From Verrucomicrobiaceae bacterium (GTDB lineage Bacteria > Verrucomicrobiota > Verrucomicrobiia > Chthoniobacterales > Chthoniobacteraceae), in NCBI GenBank assembly GCA_005791535.1, contig SXWH01000217.1, positions 1-55,674 of the forward strand: a stretch of DNA of 55,674 nucleotides. The letters run 5' to 3'. The notes beneath the pieces are model-generated. The model had not been told where the DNA came from and did no database searches. It saw nothing but the letters and a program-made list of their open reading frames with translations. The first letter of the stretch is position 1, and each line of letters opens with the position of its first letter. The translations under genes and the position numbers were made by a program. This document shows positions 35,168 to 43,934 of this stretch, piece by piece.

Positions 35168-36550
35168 ATGAAAATGCCCGCTCTGCTTCGCTGCCTCGCG
35201 ACGATAATCGCGTCCACATTTCTCGTTGGCTGCGAAAAGAAAGCCACTGCGCCGGTTTCGGATTCACCCGCGCGCCCGGAATCGGTTAAATCCGAACCAC
35301 CGGCACTCGTGCAAAAAGCCGCGGAACCCCGGCCGCAAACGGCTCCGGCGACGGCGGCGGGCAAAAAGATCCGCATCGTGACGTGGAACCTCCAGTGGTT
35401 TCCCGGCCACAAACCCGAGACAACTGCGGAGATTGCGGCGAAGCACATGGCCGATGCACAAAAGGCGGTCGCGGAATTGAAGCCGGACATCTTGATGCTC
35501 CAGGAAGTGCGCAACTGGAAGAGTGCCGCGGATCTTTGCTCGGTCATTCCGGGACTGCGCCCGCACGTGGTCTCGGCATTTGATGAGTCAATCCCAGATG
35601 CGCGCCCGCAGAATCAGGTCGTGGCGGCGAATCTCGAATCGGATTCCGCGTGGTCGGCGAAGTGGGTCGGAGGGAACTACGGCCCGCCACGCGGCTACGC
35701 GTTTGCGGCCCTCGATGCCGGCGGCGGGCGTTTTATTCTGTGCTGGTCGCTCCATTTGAAAAGCAACCGAGGCGAGCTCGACGAAAACATCTCCATGCGC
35801 GCCGAGTCGACTCGGCAACTCATCGCACACATGCAGGAAATGCTCGCGATTTACGGCAAACGCGGCCCCTGCGCCATCGTCGTTGCCGGGGATATGAACA
35901 CGTCGTCCGACGACCCCAAGTTCGCCGGCGACCCGACGCTTCAGGGCTTCAAAGATGCCGGTCTTTGGTGGACACACTCGGGCGTCCCTTTTGCCAGCCG
36001 CACGACGATTCCCGGCGAGGGAAATTACCCTGATAATTGCTTCGACCACATTTTCACCGCCGGGCTGGGTCAACCGGTAGCGACGGTGAAAGCGTTTCCG
36101 GGAATCAGTGACCACAATCCCGTGATTGTCGACATCGACCTATCGAAGGCGGATTTCCGGCCCGCGATTGACGTCGCCGCCGGGCTGAAGCCGCTGGCGA
36201 AGATCGCTGCCCCGAGCGTCCCGGTGGACCTCCCCGGCATCATCAAAGCATCCGACGACGCAGCAATCCGGGCGGCCATCGGCAAAAATGTTACCATTCA
36301 GGGCCGCGTCTCGAACGTCGGCGCGACGGCCACCGGCTCGATGAATTTTATCAACTTCGAGGGCAGCGCGCGCGGAAACTTCGTATGCATTGTGAAGAAG
36401 GATCACCTGACGTCCGTAGCGGAGCCGCACGGAGGGACGCTTCAAACTCTCGTGGGCAAGAACATCGAAGTCCGGGGTGAGCTCATTCTTTACAAAACGA
36501 CGCCGGAAATCGAGCTGCGCAGCCCGGCCGGACTTCGCGTGCTGCCTTAA
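35168..36550 (+). CDS. endonuclease/exonuclease/phosphatase-family lipoprotein with C-terminal OB-like domain
   Basis: A 460-residue lipoprotein. The signal peptide ends in the lipobox FLVGC (Cys 22). After a Pro-rich linker comes an EEP domain: IRIVTWNLQWFPG, ILMLQEVRNW with the metal-binding Glu, VAGDMNTSSDDP and SDHNPVIVDIDLS. The last 100 residues (GKNVTIQGRVSNVGATATGSMNFINFEG...GKNIEVRGELILYKTTPEIEL) look like an OB-fold nucleic-acid-binding domain. The combination suggests an extracytoplasmic nuclease rather than a lipid phosphatase; that is inference. A start at 35153 would add five residues. Confidence 0.85.
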   Translation: MKMPALLRCLATIIASTFLVGCEKKATAPVSDSPARPESVKSEPPALVQKAAEPRPQTAPATAAGKKIRIVTWNLQWFPGHKPETTAEIAAKHMADAQKAVAELKPDILMLQEVRNWKSAADLCSVIPGLRPHVVSAFDESIPDARPQNQVVAANLESDSAWSAKWVGGNYGPPRGYAFAALDAGGGRFILCWSLHLKSNRGELDENISMRAESTRQLIAHMQEMLAIYGKRGPCAIVVAGDMNTSSDDPKFAGDPTLQGFKDAGLWWTHSGVPFASRTTIPGEGNYPDNCFDHIFTAGLGQPVATVKAFPGISDHNPVIVDIDLSKADFRPAIDVAAGLKPLAKIAAPSVPVDLPGIIKASDDAAIRAAIGKNVTIQGRVSNVGATATGSMNFINFEGSARGNFVCIVKKDHLTSVAEPHGGTLQTLVGKNIEVRGELILYKTTPEIELRSPAGLRVLP

Positions 36551-36612
36551 ATCGGACTCATCAAAAGACAAATACGGGACCTTGGCCCAGAACTCGCTAT
36601 CGCAATGGCCGC

Positions 36613-37332
36613 ATGACCGACCCGATTGAGATCAGCAAGGACACCGACTTTAGTGAAGAGTTGAGAGCTTTGGTAATCGAAGCAACACAAGCAGGAACTC
36701 CCGCGCCCGCGGCCAGGGCTGCGATCGCCTCGGAGCCCGGCATCCGCGAGGAGGAGCTCCGCACGCTTTTGAAACCGATTTTGGAGGGCATCGAATCGCG
36801 CAATACCGTCAGCCGCTCGATGTTCGAAGCGCTCCATGCGGAATTGAAAACCTACAAGGACGCATTCATCCTCGAAGCGGTGCTGCGTCCCGTCATTCGC
36901 GACATGATTTCCGTTTTCGATGATCTCGGCGACACCCACCGACAGCTTGCCTCCACCATGGCTGCTCTGCCCGAAAGCGAGATCAAAGGCAGCATCATTG
37001 CGCTCGTCGAGAGCCTCCGGAACACAGTCAACAACGTCGACCATAACATTCACTTCATCCTCGAAGTGCTCGAACGTCTCAACGTGACACAAATCCCCTC
37101 GCAACCCGGGAAACTCGACAAGCGCACTCAGAAAGCGGTCGCCGTGGAGTCCACGCCTGCGGAGACGGAGGATTTCGATATCGTTCGCACGGTCCGACGC
37201 GGGTTCCAGTGGCGCGACCGCATTATCCGGCCCGAGGAAGTCGTCGTCAAAAAATGGAAGCGGTCCGGTCACCCCGAGCCATCCTCCGCAACGACTCCGG
37301 AGGTAAATACCTCGTCAGAGAGCGCACTATGA
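36613..37332 (+). CDS. grpE: GrpE-like nucleotide exchange factor
   Basis: A 239-residue protein. Residues 1-80 are a charged helical N-terminus, the middle is a long helix (residues 60-105) that may dimerise, and the C-terminal part carries the GrpE head pattern: FDIVRTVRRGFQWRDRIIRPEEVVVKKW corresponds to the GY.L.DRVLRPA.V.V of classical GrpE. It overlaps the Hsp70 start by ATGA, so it is co-translated with it. The N-terminus differs from housekeeping GrpE, and the protein is most likely a dedicated partner of the neighbouring Hsp70 rather than the main cellular GrpE. Confidence 0.8.
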   Translation: MTDPIEISKDTDFSEELRALVIEATQAGTPAPAARAAIASEPGIREEELRTLLKPILEGIESRNTVSRSMFEALHAELKTYKDAFILEAVLRPVIRDMISVFDDLGDTHRQLASTMAALPESEIKGSIIALVESLRNTVNNVDHNIHFILEVLERLNVTQIPSQPGKLDKRTQKAVAVESTPAETEDFDIVRTVRRGFQWRDRIIRPEEVVVKKWKRSGHPEPSSATTPEVNTSSESAL

Positions 37333-38936
37333 ACAACATTATCCCATTTTCCAAAGAAGCCATGCTCGAAACACCTACAAACCGGAAAGCAGTCGGAATC
37401 GACCTTGGAACGACCTTCTGCGCGGTCGCGCACATCGACGCCTACGGCAAACCACAAATCATCCCGAATGCGGAAAGTGAACGCATCACGCCCTCGGTAA
37501 TTTTGTTCGACGGCAACAATGCGGTCGTCGGCACCGTCGCCAAGCAAAACGCCGTCGCAGAGCCGGACAAAATCGTCGATTTCGTGAAGCGCGAGATGGG
37601 CAAGTCCAAGACTCAGTTCTCCCGCGCATTTGGCGGCAAAGTTTACTCCGCCGAGGAGTTGTCAGCCATCATCCTGCGAAAGCTCAAGGGCGAAGCCGAA
37701 AAATACCTAGGCGAGTCGGTGACCGATGCCGTCATTACGGTCCCGGCGTATTTCAATGACGCCGAACGGACCGCCACCATCCACGCGGGCCAGCTCGCAG
37801 GGCTCAATGTGCTCAAAATCATCAACGAACCCACGGCGGCGGCGCTCGCATACGGCCTCGACAAACTGGATCAGGATCAGACTGTATTCGTATTCGACCT
37901 TGGCGGCGGTACATTCGATGTGACGATTATGAGAATCGAGAGCCACCACATCCGGATGGTCGCCAGCAACGGCGACCACAGGCTCGGGGGAAAGGACTGG
38001 GACGATGTGATTGTGAACTGGGTCGCCGACGAATTTGATAAACTGCACGGAGAAAATCCCCTTCTCGACCTCCAGAGCTACCAGGATCTCTACAACCGCG
38101 CACTCACGGCGAAAATCCAGCTTTCCACCCGCCAGCGCACCACCCTCGTTCACAGCTACAACGGCAAGAGCGTGAAACTCGAATTGACGCGCGGAGAATT
38201 TGAGGAACGCACGCGCCACCTCATCGAGAAATGCAAAGCCATCTGTGAAATCGTCATGCAAGAGGCTGGACTCGACTGGAGCGGAATCGATCGCGTCCTG
38301 CTCACAGGCGGGATGACCCGGATGCCTTCAGTCAGAGCGATGATTACGGATGCGTCGAACCGGCCGGTCGCCGAGGACGTCAGCCCCGACGAGGCCGTAG
38401 CGCTTGGGGCATCGATTCAGGCCATGCTCTCGGTACTCCAGCAGGAGAACGACACTGGCACCAGAAGTGTCGCGCAGGAAGTCCGCGAGCAGTTTTCCGC
38501 AGCGGACGGTTCACTCATCCGGGTCACAAACATCACCACCCACACGCTCGGCGTAGTGCTTTGGGATGACACACGGATGGAAGAATACGTTTTCCCGATG
38601 ATTCAAAAAATGACGCCCGTGCCCGGAGAGACGAAGAATAGCTTCGGCACGGCGAAAGCAAACATGAAGAACGTGATCGTTCGCGTCGTCGAAGGCGAAA
38701 GCACCGTCCCCACCGAATGCACACCGCTAGGTATCTGCGACATCGAGCTACCGCCGTTCCTGCCGAAAGGTTCTCCCGTTGAGTTAACTTATCACTACGA
38801 CGAAAATCAGGTTCTCGAAGTAGTCGTGGAGGCCTACGGGCGCACCAGCCGCGTCTCCATCGCACGAAATACGGGTCTTTCCGAGAACGAACTCGAGGTT
38901 GCAACTGCGGACCTTGCCCAGCTACGAATCTCGTAG
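37329..38936 (+). CDS. Hsp70 chaperone lacking the C-terminal helical lid
   Basis: A 535-residue ATPase, about 100 residues shorter than DnaK. The nucleotide-binding domain is complete: VGIDLGTTFCAVAH at residues 22-35, VPAYFNDAERTAT with connect motifs at 138-150, FDLGGGTFDVTIM at 189-201, and RVLLTGGMTRMPSV at 322-335. The beta part of the substrate domain is recognisable (THTLGVVLWDD...VPGETKNSFGTAKAN...GICDIELPPFLPKGSPVELTYHYDENQVLEVVVEA, residues 405-503). The protein then ends within about 30 residues, so the alpha-helical lid is missing. It overlaps the GrpE-like gene and is followed by the J-like/SUMF1 gene after 21 bases. Confidence 0.92.
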   Translation: MNNIIPFSKEAMLETPTNRKAVGIDLGTTFCAVAHIDAYGKPQIIPNAESERITPSVILFDGNNAVVGTVAKQNAVAEPDKIVDFVKREMGKSKTQFSRAFGGKVYSAEELSAIILRKLKGEAEKYLGESVTDAVITVPAYFNDAERTATIHAGQLAGLNVLKIINEPTAAALAYGLDKLDQDQTVFVFDLGGGTFDVTIMRIESHHIRMVASNGDHRLGGKDWDDVIVNWVADEFDKLHGENPLLDLQSYQDLYNRALTAKIQLSTRQRTTLVHSYNGKSVKLELTRGEFEERTRHLIEKCKAICEIVMQEAGLDWSGIDRVLLTGGMTRMPSVRAMITDASNRPVAEDVSPDEAVALGASIQAMLSVLQQENDTGTRSVAQEVREQFSAADGSLIRVTNITTHTLGVVLWDDTRMEEYVFPMIQKMTPVPGETKNSFGTAKANMKNVIVRVVEGESTVPTECTPLGICDIELPPFLPKGSPVELTYHYDENQVLEVVVEAYGRTSRVSIARNTGLSENELEVATADLAQLRIS

Positions 38937-38957
38937 CACCGGAAAGAATCCTGATCA

Positions 38958-40643
38958 GTGGCACTGCCAAATCCGATACCCGACAATCCGCTTCGATGGG
39001 ATGGTTGGCGAAACTACAATTCGCCCAACCTCTACCATCGGCTCTGCCTTGAATTCGACAACAACGTCAGCAATGACATCATCGAGGAGAACACTCGGAT
39101 TCTGCTCGTCTGGTGGCAGAAGAAACTGCCTCTCAAGAACCAGCCGAGCAACCCGATGGCGCAGATGCTCCGTCAGGGCCTCGACGAAGCCCCCCACTAT
39201 CTCGCGGAGGCGCGGACCCGGCTACTGGACCCCGAGGAGCGCGCACGTCACGATGCCGAACTCCACGAGCAACTCGTCCAGAATGCTCTCACAGAGTTCA
39301 GAAAACTTCTGGCATTCACACTCGCATCAAAGACACTTTCCGAAGACAGCGAAGCTCGGCTGCTGACCGCCGGCGCGCAGATGGGACTTCGATCCGAGGA
39401 AATGCTCCCCGTCATCGAATCCGAACTGGAACGGAGCGGCAGCCGGCGAATCTCCGCAGAGCCGCTACCACCACCACCACCACCCGTCCCGGTTGCGCAG
39501 ACACCGCTACCGGCACCTTCTGCCGCTGCGCCCATAGGCACGCAGGATCCAGCTTCGGAGTTCCGTCGCATTCTTAAAATGTCCCGACTCTGCCTCGACG
39601 GGGAGGAAATGACCGATGACCAGCGCGACGCGATGTGCAACATGGGCGAAAGTCTGGGACTCACCGGAGGTCAGGCTGAAGACCTCATCGACGAATACCT
39701 CGACGAAATGGCATCGGCCCCGATGCCGGCAAACCCGGTCGTGCCACCAAGGGCCTCGGCATTGCGGCCGGTTGCGCCGGCGACGCCCAAACCCGCCTCC
39801 GCACCCGCGGCACCGCAGACTCCGAAGCCACCCGGGACAACACCCCAGCCCGCCGTACACGTGGTCAATCTCTCACCGATCGCCCGGGCCGACGAACGAA
39901 AGAGGTATCCAAATTATTCAAACTCCGTCGGAGTCGAACTATTTTTGATTCCGAGCGGGCGTTTCGAAATGGGCAGCACCGCACACGACAGCCAGTCATC
40001 CGAGCAGCCCGTGACTTCCGTGATTCTGACCGGCTTCTACATGTCACGATTCCCGATTACGAATGCGGTTTACGAGAAATTTGATCCCACGCACCGCACA
40101 AAACGTGCGCCTTGGGCGGACGACAACCATCCGGTTATCTACGTTAGCGCCGCTGAGGCAGAGGCCTTCTGCAAGTGGCTCAGCAACCGGGAGGGCAAGA
40201 AGTATCGCCTGCCGACCGAGTCGGAATGGGAGTACGCCGCCCGCGGTCCAACCCCTCGCAATTTTCCATGGGGCGACGAGTTTGGAGGCGGGCAATCCGC
40301 CAATTTCGCCGATTCGCGGACCAGTTTTCCATGGCGCGATGGGACGATCGACGACGGGTTCGCAGAAACCTCGCCGGTGGGCAGCTTCCCGCGCGGCGCA
40401 AGCGCATTCGGAATCGAAGACATGGCGGGCAACGTGTTCGAATGGTGCGTCGATTCCTTCGAGCCCTACAAAGGCAAGGAAGTCATCAACCCGCGCAACA
40501 TCCGTGAGTCCCAGAAGCGCGTGTACCGTGGCGGATCGTGGAAATCCCGCGCGTCGAGCCTCCGATGCAGCGCCCGCAATTTCAACATGTCGGGCTACCA
40601 GTCAAACGACGTCGGTTTCCGCATCGTCTGCGAACTCGAGTAA
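38958..40643 (+). CDS. J-like / helical-repeat / SUMF1-domain protein
   Basis: A 561-residue protein with three regions. Residues 20-105 are helical and J-domain-like (NLYHRLCLEF...ILLVWWQKK...ARTRLLDPEERARHDAEL) but have no HPD triad. Two internal repeats (114-157 EFRKLLAFTLASKTLSED..., 202-250 EFRRILKMSRLCLDGEEMTDD...) flank a poly-Pro linker, and a second Pro-rich linker follows. Residues 320-561 are a SUMF1/formylglycine-generating-enzyme fold (LIPSGRFEMGS, YRLPTESEWEYAARG, DMAGNVFEWCVDSF, RGGSW...VGFRIV). The catalytic Cys pair of true formylglycine enzymes is absent from the RGGSW region. It starts with GTG (GGAAAG 11 bases upstream) and follows the Hsp70 gene. Confidence 0.85.
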   Translation: MALPNPIPDNPLRWDGWRNYNSPNLYHRLCLEFDNNVSNDIIEENTRILLVWWQKKLPLKNQPSNPMAQMLRQGLDEAPHYLAEARTRLLDPEERARHDAELHEQLVQNALTEFRKLLAFTLASKTLSEDSEARLLTAGAQMGLRSEEMLPVIESELERSGSRRISAEPLPPPPPPVPVAQTPLPAPSAAAPIGTQDPASEFRRILKMSRLCLDGEEMTDDQRDAMCNMGESLGLTGGQAEDLIDEYLDEMASAPMPANPVVPPRASALRPVAPATPKPASAPAAPQTPKPPGTTPQPAVHVVNLSPIARADERKRYPNYSNSVGVELFLIPSGRFEMGSTAHDSQSSEQPVTSVILTGFYMSRFPITNAVYEKFDPTHRTKRAPWADDNHPVIYVSAAEAEAFCKWLSNREGKKYRLPTESEWEYAARGPTPRNFPWGDEFGGGQSANFADSRTSFPWRDGTIDDGFAETSPVGSFPRGASAFGIEDMAGNVFEWCVDSFEPYKGKEVINPRNIRESQKRVYRGGSWKSRASSLRCSARNFNMSGYQSNDVGFRIVCELE

Positions 40644-40654
40644 ACGCCCCCGCG

Positions 40655-41353
40655 TTACTTCACAAGGTCGTCGAGTTCGAACATCGTAGCCTGCCGCTTT
40701 CCACCGGGCCCGACAATTTCCATTGTTTTCAGATACCACGCACCATCGCGCTTCATCCCGGAACGAACGGTGAACTCACGAATTACCTTATTCGCCGCAT
40801 CGAGACCCTGCATCTTCATCATCGCGTTGTCGGCCTTTGAAAACCACGCCTTCACTTTCGCGTACTGGCTGGAAGTCCCGGCCGGCGGCATAATGTCCAC
40901 CTCCCAACTGCTCTGTCCCACGATTGCGTCGGAATCGACTACCTTCGCATCCGGCCAGTAGAGAAAACGCATCGCGAGGTCCTCGTATGTGATGCTCGTG
41001 TCGCGCACCGGGTCATCGAACTTCGCCGTGGTCACGCGCTCAGTCTTCCCGCCTTTGGTCTCCTCCAGCCGCGTGTCCTTCTCGCCCATTCGCAACGTGA
41101 TCGTGTCCTTCGTGTCCTGAAATTCATAACGCACAACGCCTTTCGATATCGTGAGAATGAACGGTGTCCTCTTCGACCCCGCTCCCACCCGGAGGTGTCC
41201 GGTGAATTTCCAATCCACATTCGCCTGCGCCGCCCGGGCGGCCTTCAGAAGTTCGCGCGCATCCGGCGCATCGGCGGCGGCGGCTCCCGCGGAGGCAAAA
41301 GCCAGAAGCAGGATTGCAGCGAGTCGGCTCTTTACACAAAAGGAAGTGCTCAT
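40655..41353 (-). CDS. outer-membrane lipoprotein-sorting-like (LolA-fold) protein
   Basis: A 232-residue exported protein (signal FCVKSRLAAILLLAFASAGAAAA). The mature part has long alternating strands and the phrase MRFLYWPDAKVVDSDAIVGQSSWEVDI, followed by KVKAWFSKADNAMMKMQGLDAANKVIREFTV and YLKTMEIVGPGGKRQATMFELDDL. This is the pattern of the LolA/LolB-fold proteins annotated as outer membrane lipoprotein-sorting protein. No Lol transporter genes are nearby, so sorting of lipoproteins is assumed from the fold only. It ends 11 bases from the convergent SUMF1 gene. Confidence 0.8.
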   Translation of the reverse strand: MSTSFCVKSRLAAILLLAFASAGAAAADAPDARELLKAARAAQANVDWKFTGHLRVGAGSKRTPFILTISKGVVRYEFQDTKDTITLRMGEKDTRLEETKGGKTERVTTAKFDDPVRDTSITYEDLAMRFLYWPDAKVVDSDAIVGQSSWEVDIMPPAGTSSQYAKVKAWFSKADNAMMKMQGLDAANKVIREFTVRSGMKRDGAWYLKTMEIVGPGGKRQATMFELDDLVK

Positions 41354-41381
41354 AGGCTCGCGCAGACTCGCCCAAGTCCGA

Positions 41382-42047
41382 ATGGATCAAAAGCTCCTTT
41401 TTCTCATCAACCGCGAATGGACCAGCCCGGCTCTGGACAAGCTGATGGCGCTCGCCTCATCGGCTGCGTTCTGGGGCGTTCCGCTCGGCATTCTCGTTGT
41501 CTGGCTCGTGTGGAAAGGCGGTTTTCGCGGCCGCACTTTCGCATTGCTCGCATTGCTGTCCTTCGGGTTCACGGACGGCGTCGCAGGCCGTTTCATCAAA
41601 AAGTCCGTCGCCCGTTTTCGTCCGCACCAGACAGAGGTCGGGGTCCGCCAGCTCGATTTGCAAAGCCCTGCATGGAAAGGAGTGTTCATGCCGGTGAAGG
41701 AAAAGCTCTCCACCGGCTCCAATTCAGCGGCGAAAGGCACGGGCCGGTCGTTTCCCTCGAACCACTCGGCGAATACGGCCGCGGTGGCCGTCATCGCCAC
41801 CCTTCTTTTCCGCTTCGGCTGGCTCGCGTTCCTTCCCGCGCTCATTGTCAGTTACTCGCGCATTTATACGGGCGCGCATTGGCCGACTGATGTGCTCGCC
41901 GGCATCTGCACCGGCTCCGCTGCGGCGCTCATCGTCGCCTTTGCAGCAGAAGCGCTTTGGCGGAATTACGGAGAAAGGATTGCACCGCGCGCCTCGGCCA
42001 GCCATCCGTCTTTACTATCCGTAGAAATGAATACTGCCGCCACATGA
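41382..42047 (+). CDS. PAP2-family membrane phosphatase
   Basis: A 221-residue integral membrane phosphatase of the phosphatidic-acid-phosphatase type 2 group. The three signature motifs are visible: KKSVARFRP (motif 1), SFPSNHSANTAA (motif 2, with Asn in place of the usual Gly) and SRIYTGAHWPTDVLAG (motif 3). About five hydrophobic helices are present. The next gene is an ArnT-like glycosyltransferase that uses undecaprenyl-phosphate sugars, so recycling of undecaprenyl pyrophosphate or modification of lipid A phosphates is likely. The ATG at 41382 lies 29 bases from a divergent gene; its stop overlaps the next start (ATGA). Confidence 0.9.
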   Translation: MDQKLLFLINREWTSPALDKLMALASSAAFWGVPLGILVVWLVWKGGFRGRTFALLALLSFGFTDGVAGRFIKKSVARFRPHQTEVGVRQLDLQSPAWKGVFMPVKEKLSTGSNSAAKGTGRSFPSNHSANTAAVAVIATLLFRFGWLAFLPALIVSYSRIYTGAHWPTDVLAGICTGSAAALIVAFAAEALWRNYGERIAPRASASHPSLLSVEMNTAAT

Positions 42048-43873
42048 GCCGCCTCATCATCGCACTTCTTGTCCTCACCGGATTGCGGCTCGCCTACATC
42101 GGGCAGATGGAGCTCTCGCCCGATGAGGCCTACTATCACGAATGGAGTCAGCGCCTCGACTGGTGCTACTTCAGCAAGGGTCCGGGAATCGCCGCGACGA
42201 TGAAGGTCGGCACCGCACTCTTCGGCCACGGCGAATTCGGCATCCGCTTCTTCGCGCCCATCCTTGCGCTCGGCACGAGCCTCCTCGTCTTCTGGCTCGC
42301 ACGGCGGATCTTTGACGTCCGCGTCGCGACGTGGACTGTCGTCCTCATCAACGCAACTCCGCTGTTCAATGCAGGCGGTCTGCTGATGACCATCGACCCG
42401 CTTTCGATCTTTTTCTGGACCGCCGCACTCTGCACGACATGGCTCGCGCTGGAAAAAAGTCCGTCTTTCAATGTGTGGTGGCCCGCCACCGGCGCGATCA
42501 TCGGCCTCGGATTCCTGTGCAAGTTCACGAACGCGATGCAGCTCCTGAACATTTTTCTCCTGCTCATCCTCACGCCGAAATACCGCAGGGAACTTGCCCG
42601 TCCCGGCTTCTGGTCGATGCTCTTGTGTTTTCTCCCCTTCCTAGTTCCGGTTGCGCTCTGGAATCACTCGCGTGGCTGGCCGACGACCGCCCACCTCGCC
42701 GCCCGCGGCGGTCTCGACGCCCCGTGGTATGACTTCGACTGGAGTTCATTCGGTCAGTTCGTGGGGTCGCATTTCGGCGTCTACTCGCCGCTGATTTTCG
42801 CAGCGATGCTCTGGACATTTCTCGTCCTATGCCGCGATTCCGCAGCGCGCTGGATCGGCGCAATCGCTTGGGCCGTTCCCGCGATCCCATCAAGCTTCCG
42901 AAACCGCACCATCCTTTGGATCGTCGCGATTCTTACACTCGTGAGCCTCTACTTCTTTGGAAATGCGCTCGAAGACGACCGTTACCACAAGCTAGCATTC
43001 TGGCTCGCCGCAATCGCAGCCGCGTTCGGCGTCGGGATGCTGAAGGATGAGCCGAATATGCATTGGAAGCCGCGCTTCCTCCTCGCTTTCTCCGCGCCTC
43101 TGGTTGCGCTCTACGTCTGGATCGCCCTGCACCACGATGCAGAGGTAAACTGGACGGCTCCAGCCGGACTATCGCTCGCAATTCTTACGGTAGCCCATTT
43201 CTCCGCCCTGCTCGCCGAACGGGGACGCACGCGGACCTTTGCCTGCATCGCAATCGGCCTCGGTGCACTCGTCTCGATCATCGGCATCAACACAAACATC
43301 CTCCGTGCGGCGGGCGTAGCTCTTCCCTTCGAGCGCGATCCAAGCGCACGCCTCCGCGGCTGGTCAGGCACGGCGCAGGCGGTCCACGACTTTCGCAAAA
43401 AGATGGAAGCGCAACTCGGGCGCAAGGTGTTCTTGATCGCCGACGATTACGGCACAGCCGCCGCCCTTTGTTACTACCTTCCGGACAAGCCCATTGAGGC
43501 TCCCGGTCATCCGCCGGTCTACGTTCCGGAGAGTCCATCCGCGGAGAACCAGTTTCATTTCTGGGGCCGGTACGACGATTACGAGGAACGCAATGCAAGC
43601 GTCCCGATCAACGAAGACGAGGACTCCCGCGAATACGGCACAAACCGCTTCGCCGGCCGCACGGCGCTATACATCACCGACCGCCCCGAAGGTGAACCCG
43701 CAAGCGTGCTCATCCGCTCGTTCTTTACGAAACCGGAATCCGGCTGGAAAAAATCTGCGAGCTCGCCGTGGTCGCAATACACAGAGTTCGAAATCAAGCA
43801 ACGCGGCCTTCCGCTGAGAAAGCTCCGCATCTTTGTGCTTCCTCATTACCAGCCCGGCAAGGTGCTTGATTAG
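42044..43873 (+). CDS. ArnT/PMT-type membrane glycosyltransferase
   Basis: A 609-residue polytopic protein of the GT-C class. It has the hallmark first-loop sequence LSPDEAYYHEWSQRLDWCYFSKGPGIAATM, with the catalytic Asp-Glu and the LDW...GP signature of GT83, followed by about eleven further membrane helices. A periplasmic C-terminal domain starts near residue 430 and contains RKVFLIADDYGTAAALCYYL. Such enzymes move a sugar from an undecaprenyl-phosphate carrier to lipid A or another periplasmic acceptor. It is coupled to the PAP2 gene by ATGA, which supports a joint role in envelope lipid modification. Confidence 0.88.
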   Translation: MSRLIIALLVLTGLRLAYIGQMELSPDEAYYHEWSQRLDWCYFSKGPGIAATMKVGTALFGHGEFGIRFFAPILALGTSLLVFWLARRIFDVRVATWTVVLINATPLFNAGGLLMTIDPLSIFFWTAALCTTWLALEKSPSFNVWWPATGAIIGLGFLCKFTNAMQLLNIFLLLILTPKYRRELARPGFWSMLLCFLPFLVPVALWNHSRGWPTTAHLAARGGLDAPWYDFDWSSFGQFVGSHFGVYSPLIFAAMLWTFLVLCRDSAARWIGAIAWAVPAIPSSFRNRTILWIVAILTLVSLYFFGNALEDDRYHKLAFWLAAIAAAFGVGMLKDEPNMHWKPRFLLAFSAPLVALYVWIALHHDAEVNWTAPAGLSLAILTVAHFSALLAERGRTRTFACIAIGLGALVSIIGINTNILRAAGVALPFERDPSARLRGWSGTAQAVHDFRKKMEAQLGRKVFLIADDYGTAAALCYYLPDKPIEAPGHPPVYVPESPSAENQFHFWGRYDDYEERNASVPINEDEDSREYGTNRFAGRTALYITDRPEGEPASVLIRSFFTKPESGWKKSASSPWSQYTEFEIKQRGLPLRKLRIFVLPHYQPGKVLD

Positions 43874-43934
43874 CGCAGTCCGCACGCCGCGGTGATTGCA
43901 AGTCCGTCGCCGTTTATGGCAGGCTGGCGGGCTC

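Noticed and set aside
38958..40643. Formylglycine-generating (sulfatase-activating) enzyme
   Set aside because: The catalytic cysteine pair is missing and no sulfatase gene is in the window.
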